DNA of 64,000 nt from G965198795 sp965198795 (GTDB lineage Bacteria; Pseudomonadota; Alphaproteobacteria; Rhodospirillales; Casp-alpha2): NCBI GenBank assembly GCA_965198795.1, contig OZ240674.1, positions 806,001 through 870,000 of the forward strand. The letters are read 5' to 3'. Each line of letters opens with the position of its first letter. Positions within the stretch are counted from its first letter, which is position 1. The notes below the pieces were generated by a model. The model did not search any database, was not told where the DNA came from, and saw nothing but the letters and a program-made list of their open reading frames with translations. The position numbers and the translations under genes were made by a program. Positions 14,950-22,709 of the stretch are shown piece by piece.

Positions 14950-16464
14950 TCAACGAACGCCAGGCCGCGAGGCGTCCGGCGGCGGCGGGGCGGCGCGTTC
15001 GGCGGACGTTTCCGGCGCCGGTATGTCTGGCGGCGGTATGTCTGGCGGCGGAGGCGTCACGGAAAGGGCGCTCCCCACGCCGCCCGGAACAACCGGCGCC
15101 TTGCCGCCCGCCGGAACGGGCGCCGTCCCGCCGCCCCCGGCCAGACGCTCCAACCGCGCCGCCGTCTTCCACGTCAATGTGTCGAACGCCCGGCATTGTC
15201 CGCAGATCGCCGACCAATCCTCGGTCGCCGCGCCGCACGCGCCGCACACCCAGGCCGGATCCGGATCCGCCATAGAGGCCCGCAGCAACAGTTCGCGCGC
15301 CGCACCGAGATCTTGACGCTGCGCCTCTTCCACCTGGGCCATCAAACGCGCCGCGCGGCCAAGAGCCCCGGCGCGCGCGGCGTCCATCCCGCCCGGCGCC
15401 AGGATCGGCGCCAGCCTCGCCCGGGCGTCCCCCCAAAACCGGGCCTTCACCGCCTCGGCCGCGACCGCCAGAGCGCTTTCCACATGCTCCCCGGCCCCGC
15501 TGGAAAGCTTTTGAGCCGCCCGGTAACGCGCCGGCGCGTCCGCAGCCCCGGCCGCGCTCATGTAAGGCTCGACCAGCGACGGATGCGGTTGTTCCGGCCA
15601 AGCCTTTTCTAACAGTTGGCGGACCTTCCTGGTCCGCCCGTCCGCGATCAGCCGCTCCGCGTACCGCGCCGTCGCCGGCGCCAAACCGGGCGCCAGGTCA
15701 TGCGCCTGTTTCAGGCCCGCCAGCTCGCCCGCCGCGTCGCCCGCCTTGCGCGCGGTCCTCGACGCCTCGAAGGCCGTCACCGCGCGGCGGCGTCTGGCCG
15801 CATCCTGTCCGATCAATTTATGGCGCGCCTGGCCGTCATTCACCACGCCCGCCTCGATCCAGCGGCCCGCCTCGGACTGCAACCGGAACAGAGCGTCCGC
15901 CACCCATTCGCTTCCAGGCCGCAGGGCATGGGCGCGCTTGGCGATTTCCATGGCCGTATCCGGGTCGCCGCGCTTCAAGGCCTGGGTGAGAAGGCCGCGG
16001 AGACCCAGAAATTCCATGTCCGGCCTGCCGGCCATCGCCTTGAAAAAGGTCTCAGCGGCTTTCTCGTCTCCACCAAGCTGAGCCGTCTGGGCGGACAAGA
16101 GAAGCGTCAGCGGCGGATCGTTCAATAACGCCTCGGCGCGCCTTGAATGGCGTTTGGCCTCTTGCGCGTCACCGGCGGCGGCGGCGACCATGCCTTTGGT
16201 CAGCGCCTCGTATCCCTGGCGGCGGCGGCGGGCGCGCCACGCCTCCATGATTTTACGCGGGCCGCGCTTCAAATATCCAATCAACCCGATAACGGCGGAG
16301 GACGCGGCCGAAAACAGCAGAACGGCCGCCGCCGTCAGCCACACCGGCAGAAAATACTCCGCGCCCAGCCATTGAACGCGCACCGTCCCCGGATTGTCCG
16401 CGACCCAGACGACGCCCGCCGCGAGCCCGATCAACAGGACCAGAAAAACGATCGCTCTGATCAC
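14950..16464 (-). CDS. hemY: HemY-like TPR membrane protein
   Basis: This 504-aa inner-membrane protein has two N-terminal transmembrane helices (IRAIVFLVLLIGLAAGVVWV and LPVWLTAAAVLLFSAASSAV), the HemY_N domain, and a long TPR-like helical domain. Proteobacterial HemY is linked to haem synthesis by its place next to hemD/hemC, but the reaction is unproven. Before a proline-rich tail (PPPPDIPPPDIPAPE), residues around 420-450 hold a CGAC...CGQC pair, resembling the rubredoxin-like metal site of LapB. I start at GTG 16464, 4 bases after the mitofilin stop, so it is the last gene of the hemC-hemD-mitofilin-hemY string. Confidence 0.85.
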   Translation of the reverse strand: MIRAIVFLVLLIGLAAGVVWVADNPGTVRVQWLGAEYFLPVWLTAAAVLLFSAASSAVIGLIGYLKRGPRKIMEAWRARRRRQGYEALTKGMVAAAAGDAQEAKRHSRRAEALLNDPPLTLLLSAQTAQLGGDEKAAETFFKAMAGRPDMEFLGLRGLLTQALKRGDPDTAMEIAKRAHALRPGSEWVADALFRLQSEAGRWIEAGVVNDGQARHKLIGQDAARRRRAVTAFEASRTARKAGDAAGELAGLKQAHDLAPGLAPATARYAERLIADGRTRKVRQLLEKAWPEQPHPSLVEPYMSAAGAADAPARYRAAQKLSSGAGEHVESALAVAAEAVKARFWGDARARLAPILAPGGMDAARAGALGRAARLMAQVEEAQRQDLGAARELLLRASMADPDPAWVCGACGAATEDWSAICGQCRAFDTLTWKTAARLERLAGGGGTAPVPAGGKAPVVPGGVGSALSVTPPPPDIPPPDIPAPETSAERAAPPPPDASRPGVR

Positions 16465-16468
16465 GAGT

Positions 16469-17845
16469 CTAGCCTCCGGCGTTCGCGGGCGGCAGCAAGG
16501 ACACGGCGTACCCATTCAATCCCGCCAGGGCGCGCTCGACGCCAAGCCGCGTCTCCGCCGCCTTGAACCAATCCGCCAGTGGCGCTTTCGACGGTTCGGG
16601 CAGGCCCCGCAGAATGCTCATGGCCGCCTCCAAATCCCCGGCGTCCAGCGCGTCCTCGGCCTCATTCAAAAGCGCGTCGGCGCTGCCCGGTTCGGCCGCC
16701 GCGCCCGTTCGGCGGGATTTCACCAGTTGGGATACGGTCACGCGGGCCCGGTCGATCCAACCGCCGCCGGACGCCGGCGAAACAGGGACGCCGCTGGCCG
16801 CCGCCGCGCCCGCGGCGGCTTCCGGAAACCGGATTTTCAAGGCGCTCAACGCCGGCGCGCCGGTTTTCGCGTGGACCCGCAGACTCGCCAACGCGGGCTT
16901 CAGGCTCTCGACATCCCCCAAGACGGCGCGAAGCGCCTCCAGGTCGGCCTCGAAAGGTCCGCCTTGGCGGACACGGTCACGCAACTGAACGAGCGCGAGA
17001 ATGATCGCCCGCGCGCGCGCCGCCTCCGCCCCGGCCGCGGGCGGCGGCGTCTCTTCCAGTTCTCTCAAACGGCGGTTGACTTCTCGCAACTGTGACGTCA
17101 GCCGCCGGTTTTGCTCCCTGGCCGTTTCCGCCCCGCTCTTTTCCAAACGGTCCAGACGGTCCGCCAGGTTTTCCAACCGCCCGCCGCCGCCTTCCAGCCG
17201 GGATAGGCGCTCGGACAGGGCTCTAATCGACTTGTCGGCGGCTTTCGCCCGGTCAATGGACGCGCTTGAGTCGATCACCTGACGGATTTCCGCGAGACCG
17301 GCTTCCAGGCCCTGAATCCGGCTCATCAAGGCCGCCAGCTCCCGGCTCCGCCCGGCGCGTGTTTTCTCCAGCGCCTCAAGAGCGGTCGAGCGCTCCGACT
17401 CCAAATTCCGCGCGCGCTCTTCCAGCGCGTCCAGACGGCCGGTCAAGGCGGACGTCAGCGGATCATCCGGGCTGGCTGGCTGGCCCAGAAAGGGAAGCGC
17501 GGCGGCGAGCCGGTCCGACCACCAGGGCATGCTGACGCCGCCGATGATGATCAACATGGCCAAGACCAGGGACATCCAGGCCAGCGCGCGAACGGCCCCC
17601 GTGGCGCGGGAGTCCCCGGTTTCCCGGTCGCGAACCGTCTTGGAAGCCGCGTCCGCGCTGGCGGGCGGGGCGGCCTTGGCGCTGGCGGGCGGGGCGGGGT
17701 CCGCTTTTTTCCGCGCGGATTTCGCGGATTTGGAGGCCGCGGAAGCCGCCGCCTTCGCCGCCGGGGCTTTATTGCTCAACGGTTTACCGGTTTCGCCGGA
17801 CGTCTTGGCCGGTTTGTCAAACCCGGAGGGGGTGGGCTTTTTCAT
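16469..17845 (-). CDS. Mitofilin-family inner-membrane protein
   Basis: The 458-aa protein has an Ala/Lys/Pro-rich cytoplasmic head (with a repeated PPASA unit), one transmembrane helix (about residues 88-108), a long coiled coil (residues 140-270, rich in Leu, Glu and Arg) and a C-terminal helical domain. This is the plan of alphaproteobacterial mitofilin/COG4223, the ancestor of the mitochondrial MICOS protein Mic60, which shapes membranes and contacts the outer membrane. The gene lies between hemD and hemY, its usual place in this class. The coiled coil and position are clear; the molecular role here is inferred from the family. Confidence 0.88.
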   Translation of the reverse strand: MKKPTPSGFDKPAKTSGETGKPLSNKAPAAKAAASAASKSAKSARKKADPAPPASAKAAPPASADAASKTVRDRETGDSRATGAVRALAWMSLVLAMLIIIGGVSMPWWSDRLAAALPFLGQPASPDDPLTSALTGRLDALEERARNLESERSTALEALEKTRAGRSRELAALMSRIQGLEAGLAEIRQVIDSSASIDRAKAADKSIRALSERLSRLEGGGGRLENLADRLDRLEKSGAETAREQNRRLTSQLREVNRRLRELEETPPPAAGAEAARARAIILALVQLRDRVRQGGPFEADLEALRAVLGDVESLKPALASLRVHAKTGAPALSALKIRFPEAAAGAAAASGVPVSPASGGGWIDRARVTVSQLVKSRRTGAAAEPGSADALLNEAEDALDAGDLEAAMSILRGLPEPSKAPLADWFKAAETRLGVERALAGLNGYAVSLLPPANAGG

Positions 17846-17974
17846 GGTTTTGTTGTTCCCGCAGATGGTTTCGCCGAATCAGGCGAGTCATCGTCGAAAT
17901 TCTCAAGCCGGGGCGCAGCATAGCCCTGTCGGGCGGCGGTTGATAGGGAGTCTAGGCCCTCATTTCCGTAATAA

Positions 17975-18697
17975 TCAAATCAAGGCCAGCAAGGCCCCGG
18001 TATCCGGCGTTTCCGCGACCTTGACCGTCATCCCCGGCAAATCTCCAAGAGCGCGCCTCACATTTTCGCTCAGGCAAAAGGCCGTCAAGGTTTCCGCCGC
18101 GCCGCTCAGCCCCGCCGATTGAACAAGGGCGGCGAAGGTTTTCGCCGTCCGGGGGGAAAACAGCAGCACGCCGTTCAGATTTCCGGCGGCCAGGGCCGTC
18201 ACCGCCGCGCCGGAGAGTTTCTCCGCCGCGCCGGCCTCATAAAGAACCGCCCTGCGATAGACGAATCCCGCCGCCGTCACCCGGCCCGCCAAGTTCCCGG
18301 CGGCTTTCGTTCCCGCGGCGTGCAGCAGCGCCCCATCCTTGGGGCGGAGCGACGAAACAACTAGATCAGCCAGCTTATCCACATCCCCGCAGGCGGCGCG
18401 GACATCGGTGAACCCCGCTTCCCGCGCCGCTTCGGCCGTGGCGGCGCCGACGGCGAGAGCGGGCAACGCCGTCACCGCGCGGTCTTCGATCACCGGAAAG
18501 CCGCTCCGCGCCTCTAGGGCGCGAACCCCGTTGGCGCTGGTGAAAAGCAGGGCTTGCGCGCCGCCGGCGTCCAGAACGGGGTCCAGATTGAAACGAACGT
18601 CCAGCAGTGGCTCAATCAAACACTCATGCCCCAGCCCTTCGAGCCGCTCCCTCAAGGGCCCGGAGTCCGCGAGCGGGCGGGTCAGCAAAAGCCGCAT
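17975..18697 (-). CDS. hemD: Uroporphyrinogen-III synthase
   Basis: The 240-aa cytosolic enzyme closes hydroxymethylbilane to uroporphyrinogen III with inversion of ring D. The family is weakly conserved, but the RPLADSGPLRERLEGLGHE start, TSANGVRALEA and the late FSPRTAKTFAALV segment are characteristic. It overlaps hemC by one base and so is translationally coupled to the enzyme that makes its unstable substrate. A gap of about 130 bp separates it from the mitofilin gene. Confidence 0.9.
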   Translation of the reverse strand: MRLLLTRPLADSGPLRERLEGLGHECLIEPLLDVRFNLDPVLDAGGAQALLFTSANGVRALEARSGFPVIEDRAVTALPALAVGAATAEAAREAGFTDVRAACGDVDKLADLVVSSLRPKDGALLHAAGTKAAGNLAGRVTAAGFVYRRAVLYEAGAAEKLSGAAVTALAAGNLNGVLLFSPRTAKTFAALVQSAGLSGAAETLTAFCLSENVRRALGDLPGMTVKVAETPDTGALLALI

Positions 18698-19638
18698 TAG
18701 TCCCCCGGATCGCCGAAGAAGCCGGGACCGGCCATGTCCTTCAACACACGGCCGGCCTCAAGGCCCAGCGCCCGGGCGTCGCCGGGGGCGCCGCTCAATT
18801 CGTGGCGGTGAATCACGCCGCCGTCGGGCCGCGCCACTAGACCGCGGAGCGTCATTCGGCCACTCCCGTCAACACTCGCCAGACCAGCGATGGGCGTGCG
18901 GCAGGATCCGTCCAGGGCTTCCAGCATGGCGCGCTCGGCCGTCACGCACATCGCCGTAATGGGGCAACCGACCGCGCCCAGCAGTTCCCTGATCCGTTCA
19001 TCGTCCTCACGGCACGTGATCCCGACCGCGCCCTGGGCGGCGGCGGGCAGCATTTCATCGGGCTCGAACGTATGAGCGATCACGTCCGCCATCCCCAGGC
19101 GGTTGAGTCCCGCACGGGCCAGAATGGTCGCGTCCGCAGCGCCCTCGTCCAGCTTCCGAAGCCGCGTTTGAACGTTGCCGCGAAACAGCGTGACCTTGAG
19201 ATCAGGGCGCTGGTTGAGCACTTGGGCTTGTCTTCGTACCGACGACGTTCCAACCGCGGCGCCCGGCGGCAGATCATCCAGACTGGCCGCCTTTGGAGAC
19301 AGAAACGCGTCGCGCGCGTCTTCACGGGGCAGCACTGCGGCGATCACGACGCCGCCGGGCATCCAGGTTTCCAGATCCTTCATGGAATGCACGGCGAAAT
19401 CGACGCGCCCGTCCAACTGCGCCCGGTCCAGTTCCTTGGAAAACAGTCCCTTGCCCCCGATTTCCGCCAACGGCCGGTCGAGCACCCGGTCGCCGGTGGT
19501 TTGAATTTCGACCACTTCGACGCCGCCGCCCGGCGGCGAATTACCCATGGACGCCAGCAGCAGGTCGCGCGCCTCATAGGCCTGGGCGAGCGCCAGGGGA
19601 CTGCTGCGGGTGCCAAGTTTCAAGTGAGTGAAAGTCAA
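18697..19638 (-). CDS. hemC: Hydroxymethylbilane synthase (porphobilinogen deaminase)
   Basis: The 313-aa enzyme polymerises four porphobilinogen molecules to hydroxymethylbilane. Visible family segments are LGTRSSPLALAQA, FSKELDRAQLDGRVDFAVHSMKDL, GTSSVRRQAQVL and RGNVQTRLRKLDEG. The dipyrromethane cofactor cysteine sits in DGSCRTPIAG. No ATG fits the N-terminus, so the start is most likely TTG at 19638, with AGGA about 10 bases upstream. The gene is divergent from tsaD with about 110 bp between them, a conserved alphaproteobacterial arrangement. Confidence 0.95.
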   Translation of the reverse strand: MTFTHLKLGTRSSPLALAQAYEARDLLLASMGNSPPGGGVEVVEIQTTGDRVLDRPLAEIGGKGLFSKELDRAQLDGRVDFAVHSMKDLETWMPGGVVIAAVLPREDARDAFLSPKAASLDDLPPGAAVGTSSVRRQAQVLNQRPDLKVTLFRGNVQTRLRKLDEGAADATILARAGLNRLGMADVIAHTFEPDEMLPAAAQGAVGITCREDDERIRELLGAVGCPITAMCVTAERAMLEALDGSCRTPIAGLASVDGSGRMTLRGLVARPDGGVIHRHELSGAPGDARALGLEAGRVLKDMAGPGFFGDPGD

Positions 19639-19751
19639 CGCGCGCCGTCCTGTCCGGTATTTTTAGGGCGACAAGCCTGCTGGCCAACCGCCGCGGCCAT
19701 CTTTAAAGTCCGCGTCCCGCACTGCAAGTCAGAAATGTTGGATATGTTCAC

Positions 19752-20822
19752 ATGCCGGCGCCGTTGAAAGTTTTGGGCATTGAGACAAGCTGCGACGAAA
19801 CCGCCGCGGCGGTCGTGACGGAGACGCGTGAAATTCTCTCCAACGTGGTTCTTTCTCAAACGGAAATTCACGCGCCTTTCGCCGGCGTGGTGCCGGAAAA
19901 CGCCGCGCGCGCGCATCTGGACCACATGGACGGCGTCGCCGCCGCCGCGCTGGATGAGGCCGGCGTCGCGCTGGATGAAATCGACGCCGTGGCCTCCACC
20001 TGCGGGCCGGGCCTGATCGGCGGCGTCATGGTGGGCGCGATGACGGGGAAGGCGCTGGCGTGGGCGGCGGGCAAGCCCTTCCTCGCCGTCAATCATCTGG
20101 AAGGCCACGCGCTCACCCCCCGCCTCGCCAACGGCGCGCCGTTCCCCTATCTCTTGCTTCTGGCGTCCGGCGGCCATACACAGGTCCTGGCCGTCACGGA
20201 CGTGGGCGGCTACAGCCGCCTCGGCGCCACCATCGACGACGCCATCGGCGAGGCGTTTGACAAGACCGCCAGAATGCTGGGGCTCGCCTATCCGGGCGGA
20301 CCGGCGGTGGAGGCGCGGGCGCAGCAGGGCGACCCAACCCGGTTTGCCCTGCCAAGACCAATGAAAGGCCGGCCGGGGTGCGATTTTTCGTTCTCGGGCC
20401 TCAAGACCAAGGTCCGCGAAACAATCGAGGCGCTTCCCGAAGGTCCCGTGTCGGACAAGGATACGGCGGACCTGTGCGCCAGTTTCCAGGCTGCGGCCGT
20501 GGACGCCGTGGCGGATCGGGTCAAGCGCGCCGTCACGATATTCTCGAACCGCTTCGGGAGCGGTCACACGCTGGTCGCTGCGGGGGGCGTGGCCGCGAAC
20601 AAGACGCTCCGCGCCCGGCTGGAGGGTCTGGCGGGCGACGCGGGCATGACCTTCGCCGCGCCGCCCCCGGCGCTTTGCACCGACAACGGCGCCATGATCG
20701 CCTGGGCTGGATTGGAGCGGTTGAAACGCGGCCTGACGGACCCCCTTGACTTCAAACCCCGGCCCCGCTGGCCGCTGGACCCGGACGCCCCGCCCGCCAT
20801 CGGCGCGGGCGTCAAGGCCTGA
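19752..20822 (+). CDS. tsaD: tRNA t6A37 threonylcarbamoyltransferase TsaD
   Basis: With TsaB and TsaE, TsaD transfers threonylcarbamoyl to A37 of ANN-reading tRNAs. The 356-aa protein has the Kae1/TsaD start LGIETSCDETAAAVV, the iron-binding histidines in NHLEGHA, GGHTQVL, DDAIGEAFDKTARML and a C-terminal CTDNGAMIAWAGLERL. The length is typical. It begins the rightward string tsaD-gpsA-YCII-Rieske, 46 bp ahead of gpsA. Confidence 0.96.
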   Translation: MPAPLKVLGIETSCDETAAAVVTETREILSNVVLSQTEIHAPFAGVVPENAARAHLDHMDGVAAAALDEAGVALDEIDAVASTCGPGLIGGVMVGAMTGKALAWAAGKPFLAVNHLEGHALTPRLANGAPFPYLLLLASGGHTQVLAVTDVGGYSRLGATIDDAIGEAFDKTARMLGLAYPGGPAVEARAQQGDPTRFALPRPMKGRPGCDFSFSGLKTKVRETIEALPEGPVSDKDTADLCASFQAAAVDAVADRVKRAVTIFSNRFGSGHTLVAAGGVAANKTLRARLEGLAGDAGMTFAAPPPALCTDNGAMIAWAGLERLKRGLTDPLDFKPRPRWPLDPDAPPAIGAGVKA

Positions 20823-20868
20823 CGCCGGCGGCCTTGCCGGCCTCGTCCGCATTCCCTAGTGTCGCTTC

Positions 20869-21864
20869 ATGCAAAAGATCGCCGTTATCGGAGCGGGAGC
20901 CTGGGGGTCCGCGCTCGCCCACCTCGCCGCCGCCAATGGCCGCGATGTCGTCCTGCAAGCCCGTGATCAGGACATAGCCTCGGAAATCAACGCTTCTCAC
21001 ACCAACCAGACATACCTTCCCGGCGTCCCGCTTCATCCCGGCGTCAAGGCGGTCGCCGACCCGCTGGAAGCGGTCGAGGACGCCGACGCGGCGATTCTGG
21101 CCGTGCCCAGCCAATTCCTGCGCGCCGTCTGTTCGCTGATGGCGGCGGGCGGGCCGGTGCGCTGTCCCGTGCTGATCTGCTCGAAGGGGATCGAGTCCGG
21201 CACTGGCGCGTTGATGAGCGAACTGGTCGCCGAGGAGTTGCCGGACGCCGATATCGCCGTCCTTTCCGGACCGACGTTCGCCAGGGAGGTCGCGAAAGGG
21301 CTTCCAACCGCCGTCACGCTCGCCGCGCAAAGCAGGAAGGTCGCCGACGCCTTCGTCGAGGCCATCGGACGGCCCGAATTTCGGCCCTATACCTCCGGCG
21401 ACGTCGTGGGAGCGGAGATCGGAGGCGCCGTGAAGAATGTGCTGGCCATCGCGTGCGGCGTCGTTGAGGGCAAGGGATTGGGCGACAACACGCGGGCGGC
21501 CCTGATTACGCGGGGCCTGGCCGAGGTCGTCCGGCTGGGGGCCGCGAAGGGCGCGCGCGCCGCAACGCTGATGGGACTCTGCGGGGCCGGCGATCTGACG
21601 CTGACGTGCAACGCCATGCAGTCCCGGAATTTCTCGCTCGGCGTGGCGCTTGGCCGGGGCGAGACCCTCGCGGACGTCCTGAACGGCCGGAAAGCCGTGA
21701 CCGAAGGCGTTTATTCCGCGCCGGCCGTGATCGAACTGGCTGAAAGGCTGGGGGTTGACATGCCCATATCCGCGGCGGTCAACGAAATCCTGACTCACGG
21801 CAAGGACATCGATACCGTGATCCGGGATTTGCTGTCCCGCCCCTTCACCGCCGAGGGACCGTGA
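20869..21864 (+). CDS. gpsA: Glycerol-3-phosphate dehydrogenase [NAD(P)+]
   Basis: The 331-aa cytosolic enzyme reduces dihydroxyacetone phosphate to sn-glycerol-3-phosphate for phospholipid synthesis. The Rossmann motif GAGAWGSALA is at residues 7-16. The catalytic lysine segment GAVKNVLAIACGVVEGKGLG and NTRAALITRGLAE are intact. The tsaD-gpsA-YCII order is usual in this class. A 16-bp perfect tandem duplication lies between this gene and the next. Confidence 0.95.
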   Translation: MQKIAVIGAGAWGSALAHLAAANGRDVVLQARDQDIASEINASHTNQTYLPGVPLHPGVKAVADPLEAVEDADAAILAVPSQFLRAVCSLMAAGGPVRCPVLICSKGIESGTGALMSELVAEELPDADIAVLSGPTFAREVAKGLPTAVTLAAQSRKVADAFVEAIGRPEFRPYTSGDVVGAEIGGAVKNVLAIACGVVEGKGLGDNTRAALITRGLAEVVRLGAAKGARAATLMGLCGAGDLTLTCNAMQSRNFSLGVALGRGETLADVLNGRKAVTEGVYSAPAVIELAERLGVDMPISAAVNEILTHGKDIDTVIRDLLSRPFTAEGP

Positions 21865-21901
21865 CGCCGGCGCCGGCGCCCAGGGATTTAGAATTGATCG
21901 G

Positions 21902-21933
21902 CCCGCCCCATAGAGACCCCGCCCCATAGAGAC
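21902..21933 (+). repeat. 16-bp tandem duplication ahead of the YCII gene
   Basis: CCCGCCCCATAGAGAC occurs twice without a gap (21902-21917 and 21918-21933). It sits just before the ribosome site of the YCII gene (AAGGA), so copy number could change the leader length. Confidence 0.95.
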
Positions 21934-21946
21934 AAGGACTCATCTC

Positions 21947-22231
21947 ATGTTTTTCGTGATCTATTGTGTCGATAAACCCGGCTCGTCCGCACTGCGCGCA
22001 AGCACGCGGCCGGCGCATATGGATTACCTGAGGGCGAACGCCGCCAGGATCGCCGCGGCGGGGCCGTTCGAGTCGGATGACGGTGAAATCATGACCGGCT
22101 CGCTGCTGATCGTCGATATGGCGGACAAGGCTGAGGTCCGGGCTTTCTGCGACGGCGACCCTTACGCCAAGGCCGGCCTGTTCGAGCGGGTGGAAATCCG
22201 CCGCTGGAAACGGACCATGCCGGCGGAATGA
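21947..22231 (+). CDS. YCII-domain protein
   Basis: The 94-aa protein has the YciI fold signature: FVIYCVDKPGS at the start, RPAHMDYLRAN with the conserved His and Asp, then GPFESDDGEIMTGSLLIVDMADKAEV and FCDGDPYAKAGLFERVEIRRW. YciI-like proteins are small ferredoxin-like alpha/beta proteins with a His-Asp pair suggestive of catalysis, but no general reaction is established. It follows gpsA and overlaps the Rieske gene by 4 bases (ATGA), so translation of the two is coupled. Confidence 0.9.
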   Translation: MFFVIYCVDKPGSSALRASTRPAHMDYLRANAARIAAAGPFESDDGEIMTGSLLIVDMADKAEVRAFCDGDPYAKAGLFERVEIRRWKRTMPAE

Positions 22232-22572
22232 CTCCCGTCTTTCTTTGCGCGCTGGATGACGTCCCCGACGGCGGCTCGGCCGGGTTCGCCGCGGGGGAGG
22301 CCGGCGAATTCGGTTTTCGCAACGGCGTCATGCTGATTCGCCGGGGCGGCGAAGTCTTCGCCTATGAAAACAGCTGCCCCCATACCGGCGCGCCGCTGGA
22401 CTTCACGCCCGGCCGGTTCCTGACCAGGGACGGCGGTCATATTCTATGCGCGGTCCACGGCGCGCTGTTTCGCATCGAGGACGGCCATTGCGTGTCGGGC
22501 CCTTGCGCGGGCGGCGCGCTGAGGCCGGTTTCCATTTCCATCATTGAGGGCGCCGTTCACCTGAACGATTGA
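22228..22572 (+). CDS. Rieske [2Fe-2S] small protein
   Basis: The 114-aa product is a stand-alone Rieske domain. The cluster ligands are in SCPHTGAPLDF (Cys-x-His) and LCAVHGALF (Cys-x2-His), separated by about 20 residues. There is no signal peptide, so it is probably cytosolic, like the ferredoxin components of dioxygenases or NirD-type proteins. It overlaps the YCII gene by 4 bases. A partner oxygenase is not nearby, so its electron acceptor is unknown. Confidence 0.88.
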   Translation: MTPVFLCALDDVPDGGSAGFAAGEAGEFGFRNGVMLIRRGGEVFAYENSCPHTGAPLDFTPGRFLTRDGGHILCAVHGALFRIEDGHCVSGPCAGGALRPVSISIIEGAVHLND

Positions 22573-22709
22573 GCCGGACTGGCGCGCGTCCCCATGCGCG
22601 CCGGAGGCGTTTTGCTTGTGACGGAGCCGAAAATCCGCATAATTCCCCTTAATCCGCAAGCAGCCGCCAAGGCGGCTCGTAAAAATCACCGACCAGGGGG
22701 GTGTTCGCC

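Noticed and set aside
19635..20852. A 405-aa minus-strand frame across tsaD
   Set aside because: It is a shadow of tsaD with composition typical of antisense frames in high-GC DNA.
22701..22709. GTG 22701 as the acs start
   Set aside because: It overlaps the ribosome site AGGGGGG, and GTG 22710 has better spacing and fits the usual N-terminus.
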